From Amoebophrya sp. A120 (taxonomy: Eukaryota; Sar; Dinophyceae; Syndiniales; Amoebophryaceae): DNA of 64,000 nt. Location of the stretch: positions 5,637,709 through 5,701,708 of the forward strand of contig CAJINV010000002.1 in NCBI GenBank assembly GCA_905178155.1, read 5' to 3'. The notes under the pieces were generated by a model that was given only the letters and a program-made list of their open reading frames with translations, was not told the origin of the DNA and did no database searches. Below, piece after piece: positions 32,669 to 43,367 of the stretch (positions within the stretch are counted from its first letter, which is position 1; every line of letters begins with the position of its first letter). A program made the position numbers and the translations under genes.

Positions 32669-34229
32669 CTTAGAGCTTCTGTTGACTAAGAAGTGCGCTA
32701 TTGCTGGGCAGTCCGCATTTTCTGAGTTTTCAAAAAATCTTAAAAAATTAAAAAATGTTAAACATCATTGAAAAAATTATTATGTGCCCATAAAAGCACG
32801 TGTATGCTCACACTTCGTATTATTTTGTAGCTTCGCTTTCACATATATACTCCATTACATGAATTTTTCTAGTTTTATTCAATCTATGAAAAATCGAAAA
32901 AATTCTGAAAAACTCAGAAAGTGAAGAAATGAGCTAAAAAGCTACTACCTTACACAGCCACGGACTTAAAATGAATATCGTGACCCAGTGCAATCTTGCT
33001 CCACGCAGTCTCGTTGACAATTTTGCGCATTTTTTTAGCGTTTTTGAAAAAAGTGAAAAAGTGCAAAAAATCCAGCGGGTAAAAATGCAAATAAATATGG
33101 TGGGAATACTATATGAGGTATGTGCAATAGGCCTAAAATAGGACAAATATGCATTAAAGTGGACTCATTACATGTCTAAATATGGCAGCTCTTACCATTC
33201 TCTGAAAATGAAAAAAGTAGCAAAATTGTGAACGTGGTGTAAATCCTACAAAAATCCATAAAAAATATGCAGAAAACATAAAATCTTTATGATTTTGCAT
33301 TTCCGATTAAGCAACGGATGTCGAGTTGACTTGGAATAACTATAGTTCAGCTATTCCGCAAAATGGTAAAAATTTTGGAAAAGTCCTTTGGTGATGCATG
33401 TGCTTAAAAGACTGGCGGAAAATGGCAGGTCGAACTGCCGTGCTCTCTTCTTTTACTATTCATACACGACTTGAAGTCGATGCGATCCGCCGCTGTGAGC
33501 TCCGGACGATTTTTACAAATCAAGAAAATTTGCAGGAATGGCTTGCCAGGCCGGAATGGCCCACCTTGCCGACCCGCTTCAGGGTGCGGCTCATGGCCCA
33601 TGTCTAGTGCTCTGCACTCCTTTCATACCGCCATCCAATGGCGTTGATGTGTGTGTTTTCGAAGCGTCCGCTGCAGGCTTTATCGCCCTATGGCCAATGG
33701 GGAGCGCCTGCAGCGTGGGACCGCCTCAGGGCACGGGCCTGCGACCACCGTGCTGGACGCGGCGGGGTCCCGGTGTGGCGCGCAGGCAGCAGCGGCGGCA
33801 TGCGGGCCCGCTCCGAACCGCCCGCGCAAGCTGCGCGACGCACTGCCGAGATTTCTGCTAATGAAACAAGATGCCGCAGTGGCAGGCCGACTGGATTCCG
33901 GGCCGCGCGCTCCCGGGGCCGAGAATATCGGCAGAAGGAAGTCGCCTGTGGCTTTTCCCCGGATGGCCGCGCAAACCCCTTGGAACGAGCCCCCGCGCGG
34001 GTATTTTCGGCCGGGCCCCGGCCCGTATTTCCCTTGGCGGGGAGGCGAGGCGCGTTCCCTGCTCGTCGTGTTTTCGGGGCCCCGCGCCTCGCAAAGAGAG
34101 CACGAACGGCGCATGGCTTGATCACGCAGCGCAATGACGCTTCTTGGAAGGTACACTGTGGACGAAATCAGCCGTACATAATAGCAAACCGAAGCGAATA
34201 GCCTTCGAATCCACTGAAGAAAAAAAACC
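32669..34229. other. Intergenic with sharp AT-rich to GC-rich shift
   Basis: About 32.69-33.35 kb is strongly AT-rich with A/T runs; about 33.55-34.12 kb is strongly GC-rich and open in several frames on both strands, which is compositional. No supported gene; the last 100 bp should hold the promoter of the glycosyltransferase gene. Confidence 0.5.
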
Positions 34230-36997
34230 ATGGCCGCACTTTGCTGCACGAAATTTCTGCGGCGAGCGTTCTTGCCGCTGTCCTTCTTTTTGACGGTGCT
34301 GATTTACCTCGACTACAGCATCTGGCAAGCGGTGAAGCGCGATCATGACGAAACCACGTTCCTGCCAACCGCGGCGAGAACCTCCTCCTCCTCCTCATCT
34401 AGCGGCGACAACGCCACCAGTTCTCGAAAAACGAAAAGAACTCCAACTTCTAACACGAGGACGAAATCAATCCGAAGCCGCCACCTCCCGCAGGATTTGC
34501 AGTCCTCGAAGTGGAGCGAGGTGCACAACTTCACCGTCGTGGTCATGTCCTTCCGCCGGCACTGCGAGGTTGCGGCCATCGTGAAGCACTTCCGCCGGTG
34601 CCGGCCGCGGCAGATCCGGGTCATGTGGAACGATTTGAGTCGGAAGCATTTGATTCCCAAGTTCAAAGCCGAGTTCCTGCTCCTGGACGGAACTGCGGAC
34701 AAGGATCCCGGAAAACAAGAACACCCGCGTGATCATGTAGTTGAGAAGGAGGAACATCAAACGGAAGTGGTGATTGACGTCCCGGAAGCCGACAACTTGA
34801 TGACGAACCGGTTCGCCGCGATGCCGTACGGCGAGTTGAAAACCGACGCGGTCTTGCAACTGGACGACGACATCATCTACCCCTGCGACGAGGTGATTGG
34901 CGCGTTTCGTCTGTGGCAGCGGTTTATCAAATGCAAATATGTCATCTGGGTCTGGAAGAATGTATATTTGTAATGCTGTCTGCGAATTCTAAAAGTATCT
35001 GAGTGAAGTGAGTGTTGCATGAGCATGAGCAGCAAGAGGAGTCAGTTCTTGGCACGCGGAGAGGGAGTTTCTCATGCGTAATTAGCATCAAGAAACTCTC
35101 AAAAAATCTGTGATGCTAGCACCAGCATCACAGACCTCACGGGTGATGCAAAATTTCCATGACAATCCCCGACTCTTCCAGACCCAGACATTTTTGCATT
35201 TGATACGGTTCCCGCACCGCATGATTGGCTGGACGCCGAGATTCTTCGAGTTTCCAGCTCCTCGTGGTGGAAAAAGCAAGTTGCGACCACCAGCCGCATC
35301 TACTGCCTCTTCGTCCGCAACAAGCCAGACCAGTGTTGATGTTGAAAATTACGATGGGCTGCAGTATTCCTGGGACACGAGCTACCACAAATTCGGGTGG
35401 AACCGCGCCTCCACCGTGTTTTTGACCAAGGGCGGCATGGCGCACAAGCGATTTTACAAGGCGTACGGGACCGACCCGCGGTTTGCCGAATTTCGGGACA
35501 TTGTGAACGAGAAACGGACGGCGGAAGACATTTTGATGTCCTTCGTGCACGCGATTACCATCAGGGAGGAAGTGGCTGGACAAGAACAAGCAGGAGCTAC
35601 TTCGGCAAAGTCCTCTTCTAGCAGCCTGATGATCCGTGGCACGACGGCGGTGACAAACGCGACGGCTCGTGATGTTACAGTTCCTGCTGTTGCAATAGAA
35701 GACAGAAAACCGCTCGTCGTCCTGGCTTATGGCGCGCATCAGGCGTCCGATAACATTCCCTACGGTATGAGTTGCGATTTGGTAGGAACCACATCAACCG
35801 CTGGTAGCAGTACTTCTACGAGCGAAAAGAAACCAGTCCAGCAGATAACCTCCCACAGTATCAACTGCAACTATGTTGTGTGGGTCTGAAAGGATGCAGA
35901 TATTTTGATGTCACAGTGGTACTTGTTTGCATGATCCCTGAACTTTGCTTCTATGGCATAACAGCATGATAACAAGTTTTGCCCGGCTTCTTGCGAATTC
36001 ATTCGCCGCGTTTAGCAGCATTACAAACAGACTTCCAGTGTCAGAAGAAGCCTCGCGATTCCTCTCCATGCGTCACAGATCTTGATGGTGTATCTTAACT
36101 CGTTTGCGCACGACTTAAGCTTAGCTTGTTCGCGCACGACTTAAGCCATACCCTAAGTATTCGCACGGGACTACAGCTCTTCGCCCGGTTCCTCAGAGCT
36201 CACTCCGTTGGCGCACGGCTTAAGCGAAGCTTAAGTCGTTCGCGAACGCCTTAGGCCCTTAGCCGTTTCGCGACGCCTTGAGCTTAACTCGTTCGCGAGC
36301 GACTTAAGCCCTTAGCCCTTTCGCGAACGACTTAAGCTTAAGTCGTTCGCAAACGACTTAAGCGCTTAACCCTTTCGCGAACGACTTAAGCTTAAGTCGT
36401 TCGCGAACGACTTAAGCGCTTAGCCCTTTCGCGAACGACTTAAGCCTTTAGCCCTTTCCCGAACGACTTAAGTCCGTAGCCCTTTCGCGAACGACTTAAG
36501 CTTAAGTCGTTCGCGCACGACTTAAGCCTTTAGCCCTTTCGCGAACGACGTAAGCCCTTAGCCCTTTCGCAAACGACTTAAGCGCTTAACCCTTTCGCGA
36601 ACGACTTAAGCTTAACTCGTTCGCGAACGACTTAAGCCCTTAGCCCTTTCGCGAACGACTTAAGCTTAACTCATTCGCGCATGCCTCAAGTTTCGCATCA
36701 GCACAAGGCCCGACCTCGACATAGTTGCAATGCATACACGCGGCGTACAAACCTCTCTCCGCATATTCTGACAGTATGGAAAGGCGGTTCAAAATCTTGC
36801 AGCAGCTCGCCACGAGATTCGGCGACGTTTTTGAAACAGCGACCTTTTCCGAAGATTACGCCGTTTGGGATTGGCGCGTGGGAAAGATGAGACTTGTGAA
36901 GGACTACTGCGGGAGCAGTGGGAGCGTTTTCAATGCTTTGAATTATTTGCTCTGCGTCCGGGAAATGTGGACGCTCCGGGGGAACATGACGCAATGA
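34230..36997 (+). CDS. Exostosin-like glycosyltransferase (GT64), 532 aa
   Basis: Exons 34230-34924, 35211-35858 and 36742-36997 join in frame across two introner elements. The protein is a type II Golgi-style enzyme: cytosolic start, signal anchor (FLPLSFFLTVLIYLDYSIW), Ser/Thr-rich stem, then a GT64 domain. Family features are HNFTVVVMSFRR, IRVMWNDLS, NLMTNRFAAMP, the metal-binding triad in VLQLDDDIIYP (Asp212-214), AFRLWQRF, MIGWTPRFFEF, ASTVFLTKGGMAHKRFYKAY and TAEDILMSFVHA, where Glu-Asp matches the catalytic NCEDI region. GT64 enzymes add GlcNAc-type sugars in heparan-like or other glycans; the acceptor here is unknown. The second intron is 883 nt and contains a palindromic satellite. 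Confidence 0.82.
34925..35205. mobile_element. Introner element, family A
   Basis: It starts TATCAAATGCAAATATGTCA, ends TTTTTGCATTTGATA, and is flanked by a perfect CGGTT duplication. First intron of the GT64 gene. Confidence 0.95.
35859..36736. mobile_element. Introner element, family A, expanded by internal satellite
   Basis: It starts TATCAACTGCAACTATGTTG followed by GTGGGTCTG, and ends CATAGTTGCAATGCATA. The 5-mers CACAG and CACGC differ at two bases. Its interior is replaced or expanded by the 28-bp satellite at 36100-36680. Removal fuses TSHR-AYKPL of the GT64 protein. Confidence 0.8.
36100..36680. repeat. Palindromic 28-bp tandem satellite
   Basis: About twenty units of roughly 28 bp, alternating TTCGCGAACGACTTAAG with a spacer like CCCTTAGCCC. 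Many units are followed by the inverse half CTTAAGTCGTTCGCGAA, so perfect long palindromes recur. It lies entirely within an intron of the GT64 gene. Confidence 0.9.
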
Positions 36998-37539
36998 AGA
37001 ACTGCGGGGTCATCTCATGGGGGGCGAAACAAGTCTCCGTTCTCTGCGAAGGAAGGAGGCTTCGCAGCAAGAAATTTTTCAGATAAAAAGGAAGTAAAGT
37101 AGACTTCTTGGCGTTTCTACATAGCATGCCCGTGCGCGGTCTGTAAATTTTCAAAGCTGCTCGTCAGCACCCTTGTACAATTGAAAAAGCCGACACGGGA
37201 ATCGATAGAAATGAAGCTACCAAGGCACTACACGCAGGAATCACCTGTGGTGCACGAGGTGCAGGGCAGCGGAGTTACTGAAAGATGACATTTGTGCCGT
37301 CAGAAAGTAAGTACTCACCCAATTTCCTTTTCGTACGTCGTTCTTGTGCTTTCGTGTCGTCTAGTCGCTGAATCTTTTTTGCAAAAACATCTAATAAAGA
37401 CAATGCGAACCTCGTTCTATCGTCCTGTCTTCGTTGACGCTTCGTTCAAATCGCCGTCTTAGATCATCTTTTCGCGGCTCCATTCTCGTTGTTTTCGTGT
37501 CCGTGTTATTTTTTGTCCAAGCTGTGAGGGTCGAGGTTC
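36998..37539. other. Intergenic, possible first exon of next gene
   Basis: 3' flank of GT64 and 5' flank of the GH128-like gene. A frame ending at 37625 contains a signal-peptide-like run (SILVVFVSVLFFVQAV) that could be an upstream exon of the hydrolase. Confidence 0.35.
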
Positions 37540-39135
37540 ATGCAGAAGTTACAGAAAAATATAAAAATATCTTGCACAGGTTCGATTCCACCAGGCCCGG
37601 TATTATACATCAGCTTGTGGTATAATTTCATAAGTCAGCCACCCCATCTCCTTACGTTGATGAATTTTTCGCACAAGAGCACGCACAGCACAAGATGGCT
37701 GCGAGCACATTCTCGCGTTGGAGTCCTAGTTTTCGGCTTGGTCAGCAGACCGCAGCGGTCTTTCGGTTTTAGCACTACTCGGCTTCGACGCGACCACGAC
37801 TCTGAGGCAGCTGTAAAGAAGGAGGGGACGTCGAAGAGGATTGTTGCACCGACCAAAACCAGCCGCGCAAAAATTATCCGCACAGAAAAAAACGCCAATT
37901 CTTCCTCCCTGCTACAGAAACTACTACTGCAGCAGAGAACAAAAGCGCAAGCGCGGAAAAGCAAACTGAATAAACTCGTCCAGAAACAACAACGCCACCA
38001 GTTGTCTTGTGGTGACGAGGATTTTCCCGTCGAGCCCGTCACCGAGCTAGCGAAAAAGTCGAAACTGGCGCAATGGTTCCGGGACAACCACAAAACGAAG
38101 TGCGGGATTGCGCAGACCACGGTCACCCGCGCCATGCTGGACCACGCGCCCGACATGGGGTGGACTTACAACTGGGGCCACCAAGCGGAAGGACCGAACC
38201 ACGTCCCGATCCGGGATTATGAGGAAACCCAAAAGTTTTTCGCCCCGATGCAGTGGAGCCCCTCGAATCCGATGCCGGAGGAACCCGGGGCGAACATGCC
38301 GAAAATCGTTCTCGGCTACAACGAGCCCGACATGCACCACCTAGGCGGGTCCAATACGGATGTCAACACAGCGGTGAAGCACTACGCGGAAGAGTTTTAC
38401 CCGAAAGGGAGAGAAAATGGTTTCGAGGAGTTTGTCGGCCCCGCGACGGCGTACAGTTTGCCGGCGGAGTTCGGGTCGCTCCCCACGGGGCAAGGAAACA
38501 GTCCGGAAATGCTGTTCCAGCTGGATTTCCTGCGAATCTTGGCAACGCACTACCCGGAGGGGACCAAGATGGTCCACTATCTCGCCCTGCACCGGTACGA
38601 GGGGAACTGCAAATCACCGCCGGAACTCGCGGGGGACCCAGCGAAAAAACGGGAATACGAAAGCTTGATGAAGCAGTGGCTGTACGACTACGTTGTCGGC
38701 GCGGGGAAGAAGTTCATCGATTTCGTCAACAAGGAGTACGGGTACCGGATCCAGGGGATCGTGCTCTCCGAGTTCGCGGGCCATACCTACGATCCCGTCC
38801 ATCAGCCCTGCGGGCCACGGGAGAATCAGCTGCAGCTGATGAGGGCGTGGCTGCCCTTACTGGTCGCTGACCCAGCGGTGGTCGCGGTCGCATGGTACAG
38901 CTACGACGCTCCACAGCAGTACTGGCCGGGGACGGCCCAGGCGAGCTTGTTTAATGCGGATGGGACTTTGAATTTCCTTGGAGAGGAGTATTTTGCAATG
39001 TGCCGGGCGGCCGCGGGGGATTTGGTTCATCTTCTTTCTTCCCAACCGGCGCAGGCATCCCAATCCCCGCTGATGCAAACCATGACTTCTGCGAATGACA
39101 CGACCACGAGTTCTCTCGACGACACCAACCCGTGA
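37540..39135 (+). CDS. GH128/Asl1-like glycoside hydrolase, up to 531 aa
   Basis: Single uninterrupted frame to 39135; the real start may be ATG 37540 or 37660, or an upstream spliced exon carrying a signal peptide. The catalytic core spans roughly residues 195-490: MGWTYNWGHQAEGPN, FFAPMQWSP, VLGYNEPDMHHLGG (acid/base Glu in NEPD near residue 259), VGPATAY, VHYLALHRYEG, IQGIVLSEFAGH (nucleophile Glu near 410), VVAVAWYSYDAPQQYW and GEEYF. This order is that of the glycosyl-hydrolase catalytic core family (GH128, beta-1,3-glucanase, fungal Asl1). A Lys/Arg/Gln-rich N-terminal region is not part of the domain. No introner element interrupts it, unlike its neighbours. Substrate inferred only from family. 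Confidence 0.85.
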   Translation: MQKLQKNIKISCTGSIPPGPVLYISLWYNFISQPPHLLTLMNFSHKSTHSTRWLRAHSRVGVLVFGLVSRPQRSFGFSTTRLRRDHDSEAAVKKEGTSKRIVAPTKTSRAKIIRTEKNANSSSLLQKLLLQQRTKAQARKSKLNKLVQKQQRHQLSCGDEDFPVEPVTELAKKSKLAQWFRDNHKTKCGIAQTTVTRAMLDHAPDMGWTYNWGHQAEGPNHVPIRDYEETQKFFAPMQWSPSNPMPEEPGANMPKIVLGYNEPDMHHLGGSNTDVNTAVKHYAEEFYPKGRENGFEEFVGPATAYSLPAEFGSLPTGQGNSPEMLFQLDFLRILATHYPEGTKMVHYLALHRYEGNCKSPPELAGDPAKKREYESLMKQWLYDYVVGAGKKFIDFVNKEYGYRIQGIVLSEFAGHTYDPVHQPCGPRENQLQLMRAWLPLLVADPAVVAVAWYSYDAPQQYWPGTAQASLFNADGTLNFLGEEYFAMCRAAAGDLVHLLSSQPAQASQSPLMQTMTSANDTTTSSLDDTNP

Positions 39136-39716
39136 TGATGATAATGGTTTGGCCAAGAAAGAAAGTCTGGTCCTCAGATTCTGACTGGAGGCTTGCGCTT
39201 CATCTCGCACTGCGCCTTTTCTATTTTGCACTAGTCCGCATGGATCTGAGTTGGTTCTCTCTTTTTTAGTGCTCTGCAGAAATATCCTCCTTCCTCTCTG
39301 CCCGGGGCAATACGCGGCTCCCACTATGAATCTCCAAAATTGTTCACGCAAATGTTGCCGCACTTGAGCGAGGAGAGAGAGAGAGCGCGAAAGAAGTTGT
39401 GTTAAAAACGGATAGAAATTCAGACATGCCATATATAGACTTGAGCAGATCGAGATCCTCATCCGGCAGGCGTGCAAAAGGAAAAGTGTGAATGTAAAGG
39501 CTGGGGCCGCAGCTGCCACTGCTCTTCTGACATTCAAAATTCTGCTCTTTCATGCTCCTGCCAGTCTTGATTTACACGGAAGAAGCAGCAGCAGAGAGAA
39601 CAAACACAGAGACTACCATAGACGAGTTTCTTCCAAGCGGGTAAGCAGAATTATTTGTACTCGCGCAGAATCATTTCTATTCGCGTGATATAGCACAACA
39701 GCAATACGAACAAATC
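39136..39716. other. Intergenic, no gene seen
   Basis: Between the GH128-like gene and the Rossmann-like gene on the same strand. A long minus frame here and into the hydrolase is a shadow. Confidence 0.5.
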
Positions 39717-42700
39717 ATGGCGAAGGAGGAAAAACCAAAACGCGTCGGTATCGACTGGCCGGAAGAATGCGAGGGAAAAACCACCGGCCCCGCGAAGCTT
39801 GTCTGGGCAGCGTGTGCGGAGGTCGGCGGGAGCCCGGAGCTGGCAAAGAGGATCATGAAGGAGAAAAATTGGAGATTTGGGTACCACAGTAATTCATCGC
39901 TTGTACTGAAAATACTGTTCCTGCTGTTGTCGACATTTTCTGCCACAAGTAAAGTTGCATTGATTCATACAACACGATCCTGCAGTTGCATTTGCCCAGC
40001 GTTTGTTCGCGTTCAGTCGCAAACCGAATTTTGCACTTATAACTCTTGCGAAAAAATGAAATTCAAATTCCCAACAGCTACCCTGCCCACATCCAGGAAG
40101 TCGCGGAACTTCTTGCAAAACCAGACAAGGCGGTGCCAATCGCGAAGCAGGGCTTGAAGAATATCGAATTGCAAATATGTCTTGGTCTGGATTTGTCATG
40201 CAAGCTTGCAAGGGTAGTAAGATTGGTCTATGAAGCACCAAGCAATGCAAGAAGTCGCTAGCTTTTTTTTCGTGCAGCTGGAAGCCACTTTCATCTCACG
40301 CGCTTGACGAATCTAACTTCTGATGCTGTAATTATGCTGTCCAAGTGACGATCCTGCGAGGACGACGCGAGTGTCAGCAAGAACACAACTTGAACTGTCA
40401 TCTCGACGCGGATATAATCATATTTGCGATGCATAAACAATCTCCGGGAGCTATCCTGAGCAAAAACGTCCCCACCCCAGAGTCAAAATGGGAGACCTGC
40501 TACACAAATCAGCCACCTTGGGCTGTTGCGCATGACAAGCTTTGCCTCGTAGTGTAATGCTGTTTAGCTAGTCCATAGGCATTACAGATCTAGCATATCG
40601 TGCTTATTGGAGCATGACAAGTTCCCAAACACGACTGGAAAATGCTCCTCATGGGGCTGCGCACGAGAAACATTTTCGGCATGCAGATTTGCATTACAAC
40701 TATGTGGTGGGGACGTTTTTACTCAGGATAGGAGCAACTGATTTTCCGCGATAAAGATCTGAACTGCAAATCGCTGGAGGAAGTGGCCTATGCATTACAA
40801 ATATGTCTGGGTCTGGAAGAGTGCAGGACTTGTCATGCACATTTTGCATGACCCATGCACATGCTGTCTGTGATGCATGCCCTAGCATTACAGATTTTTT
40901 GACGGCTTTCGATGCCTATACTGCATGAGAGATGCCCTCTCCGCGTAGCAAGAAGTGGGTCTCTTTTGCTGATCATGCAATACAGATTCTGTGTAGAATC
41001 CAGAGGCAGCGTCACAAGTTGCAACCATCCAGACCCAGACATTCTTGCACTTGATATGATCCGCCAGCCGGTCCCGAAGAAGCAAGACTACTTCACGACC
41101 AAAATCGCCCAAGCGCAGGAAAGGCAGACCGTGCCGGACCAGTTTCGCATCCCGATCCCCTACCAGGGCGCGAATTTGGCCAACGAGGCCCTGAGCACCC
41201 AGCTGCACAGTTGGGCGAACTACGGCACCTGCGAGCCGGACTGCATCCTGAAGATCACCAAGGCGGAGCAGAAGCTCTGGGCCCTGCAGAACAAGTGGTT
41301 CGTGCTGCTGGGCGCGGGGAGCGAGTTGGGCCCGCTGGAACCGTTGCTAGAGGCCGGGGCGAACGTGATCGCGATTCGGACGCGCAGGGCGAAGGAGTGG
41401 GAAAAGATGGAGGAATTTGCGAAGAAGACGAAGCACGGCGGGAAACTCTTCATCCCGGTCAACAAGGGGCTAAGCGCTTCCGGCGCCGACATTCTCGCGG
41501 AGCCGCTGGAGATCCGCAACTGGATTCTGGAGATTTTAACCGAAAACTCGGTGTCCGAAGTCACGATTGTATCCTCGATGCAAAAGTGTAACATTATCGT
41601 ACTAGTAGTACTTCTTCTGATCATGGCACTTTTTATCCTGCATGACAGACGTCATTTCTATACCTTATTCAGGTATTTCAAAAATTTACCCAGATGGAAT
41701 TTGTGATGCGAAAATTATTGCACTACGTACTATAGTGCTCCTTTTGCAAAAATGCATACATTGGAATGTACACGTATCTAGACGCCGAGGCGCACGTGCG
41801 GGTGACGTTGGGCTGCGACTTGATCATGGAGGGAGTACAAACCGAGATGCTCAAGAGGAACCAAGCCAATGTGGTCCGATTTGCTTACTTGTGCACCAAT
41901 ATCCCGAGCAAAAACGCCCCCACACCAGAGTCAAGATGGGAAATCTGCTAGACAAATCAACCAGCTTTGGATGTTCCGCATGACAGATTTGGTCTCGTAG
42001 TCTAATCATGTTTAGCTAGTTCAGCAGCATCGCAAATCTGGCACATCGTGCTGATTCTAGCATAACAAATTCCAAAACACGACTACAGAATGGCTCTCAT
42101 GGGGCCCCGCATGAGAAACCTTTTTGGCATGCAGATTTGCATGACGACTCTGGGGTGCGGACGTTTTTACCCAGAATAACCAACTCCATGCCGTTGCCCA
42201 TCGGCAAGGAGGCGTTCGAGTCCATCGAGGTGAACCGGGGCGCGGCGCCGTTAGCGGTCCGGGCGAGCAGGTGTCCGGGGAATAATGTGTCGGAAATCGT
42301 GGAGGATGACATGTTATGAATTGCAAAAGCATCGTACTCGTATAGATGCATCACAAATTTCCTCAGCATGAGAAATAAAATTTTTAATGCAGATTTGCCT
42401 TGGGAACAAGATTTGTAATGCAGCAAGATTCGCATTTATACGAGTGCGATACTTTTGCACAGGATGCATGTACTTGTACCACTGTATTTTCGAGGCGCAG
42501 GGCCCAAATTACATTCTGGCGAAATTCGCGCAGCTGTGGCGGGCGGTTGTCGGTATTGATACGTTTGATATTTTTCATTTTCCTAAGCACTTTTGGTCCT
42601 GAAGAATTTGATTTCCATCCACCGCCAGTCCTGCACGAAAGTGTAGTCGGGCTCGTACGACTTTTTGTTACCGCAAGTGAAGTGAGTAAAAATCAAAACT

Positions 42701-43367
42701 CGAAAGCTATTTAATAGATTTAAATCACTGTAAATCACCCTTCGTCCCAGCGACCCAAACCTCCCCGGTGTCCTTAAACGTGGCTCCGGCCTGCTACACG
42801 GTGTCTGTGACCTATCAAACGTAAAAGTGTCTGGGTCTGGCTGAATGCAACTTGTCATGCTAAATCTGAAGCATCCAAAAATCTGTGTTGCATGATTACC
42901 AAAAGTCGTCCAGTTTTGACCAAGTCGGGAGGGAGTTTCTCATGCAGGATAGGCATGAGAGAGATCGCGCAGAATCTGTCATGCTAGGTCCTGCATTCCC
43001 GACCTCATGGGTCATGGAAAAGCTGCGTGACAAATCGCGCACTCTTCCAGACCCAGACACTTTTGCATTTGATATGACCCACGCACCCACGATGAAGTAC
43101 CTTCTGAACGCGATGCACTTGCTGGCGCCGCAGGAAGCCTTCCAGCCGGAGACGGCCCGGAGTTTGATGTTTCACCTGCTGGCTTTCGACGTGTGTTGCG
43201 CGGCGGAGGATAATAAAGTCGAGTTGGAACAGATCAAGCAGAACCCCTACAAACTCGCCCAGTTTGGCAGCTTCCACGGCGGGAGTTTAAGGTGCGGGTT
43301 CAACATCGAGAAAAGCAAAATTTTGGGTGGATTGCTCTACGCGTACGGAAGGTTTGTGGTCGGGTAG
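39717..43367 (+). CDS. Rossmann-like (SDR-like) protein of unknown function, 505 aa
   Basis: Ten exons in one frame: 39717-39880, 40078-40161, 40441-40451 (11 nt), 40736-40788, 41062-41569, 41764-41899, 42184-42314, 42472-42552, 42751-42812, 43080-43367. Introns 1 and 8 are GT-AG; the other seven are introner elements. A nucleotide-binding-like glycine motif VLLGAGSELGPLEPLLEAGA is followed by NVIAIRTR and SGADILAEPLEIRNWILEIL, as in a Rossmann fold. Other segments that look conserved are LHSWANYG, YTYLDAEAHVRVTLGCDLIM, AQGPNYILAKFAQLWRAVV and SFHGGSLRCGF. I believe related proteins occur in algae and alveolates, but I cannot name a function; a reductase role is only a guess. Confidence 0.8.
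40162..40435. mobile_element. Introner element, family A
   Basis: It starts TATCGAATTGCAAATATGTC and ends CATATTTGCGATGCATA; the 5-mers AAGAA and AACAA differ at one base. Confidence 0.88.
40452..40730. mobile_element. Introner element, family B
   Basis: It starts TATCCTGAGCAAAAACGTCC, ends TTTTTACTCAGGATA, and is flanked by a perfect GGAGC duplication. The upstream exon is only 11 nt. Confidence 0.95.
40789..41056. mobile_element. Introner element, family A
   Basis: It starts TATGCATTACAAATATGTCT and ends CATTCTTGCACTTGATA. The 5-mers TGGCC and TGATC match at three of five bases. Fuses EEVA-RQPVPKK in frame. Confidence 0.88.
41570..41758. mobile_element. Introner element, family D
   Basis: It starts TATCCTCGATGCAAAAGTGT and ends CCTTTTGCAAAAATGCATA; the 5-mers GATTG and CATTG differ at one base. 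Fuses EVTIG-MYTYLD. Confidence 0.85.
41900..42178. mobile_element. Introner element, family B
   Basis: It starts TATCCCGAGCAAAAACGCCC, ends TTTTTACCCAGAATA, and is flanked by a perfect ACCAA duplication. Confidence 0.93.
42315..42466. mobile_element. Introner element, family D
   Basis: It starts TATGAATTGCAAAAGCATCG, ends ATACTTTTGCACAGGATG, and is flanked by a perfect CATGT duplication. At 152 bp it is among the shortest complete elements. Confidence 0.92.
42813..43074. mobile_element. Introner element, family A
   Basis: It starts TATCAAACGTAAAAGTGTCT, ends CACTTTTGCATTTGATA, and is flanked by a perfect TGACC duplication. Confidence 0.93.

Noticed and set aside
33638-34249. Several 150-190-codon frames on both strands
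   Set aside because: All fall in a GC-rich block where stop codons are rare; they overlap each other and show no domain or splice logic.
36100-36680. CRISPR-like array of 28-bp repeats
   Set aside because: There are no unique spacers; units are contiguous, partly inverted and inside a eukaryotic intron, so it is a satellite.
38857-39537. 226-codon minus frame overlapping the GH128-like gene 3' end
   Set aside because: The opposite strand has clear catalytic motifs; this frame has none.
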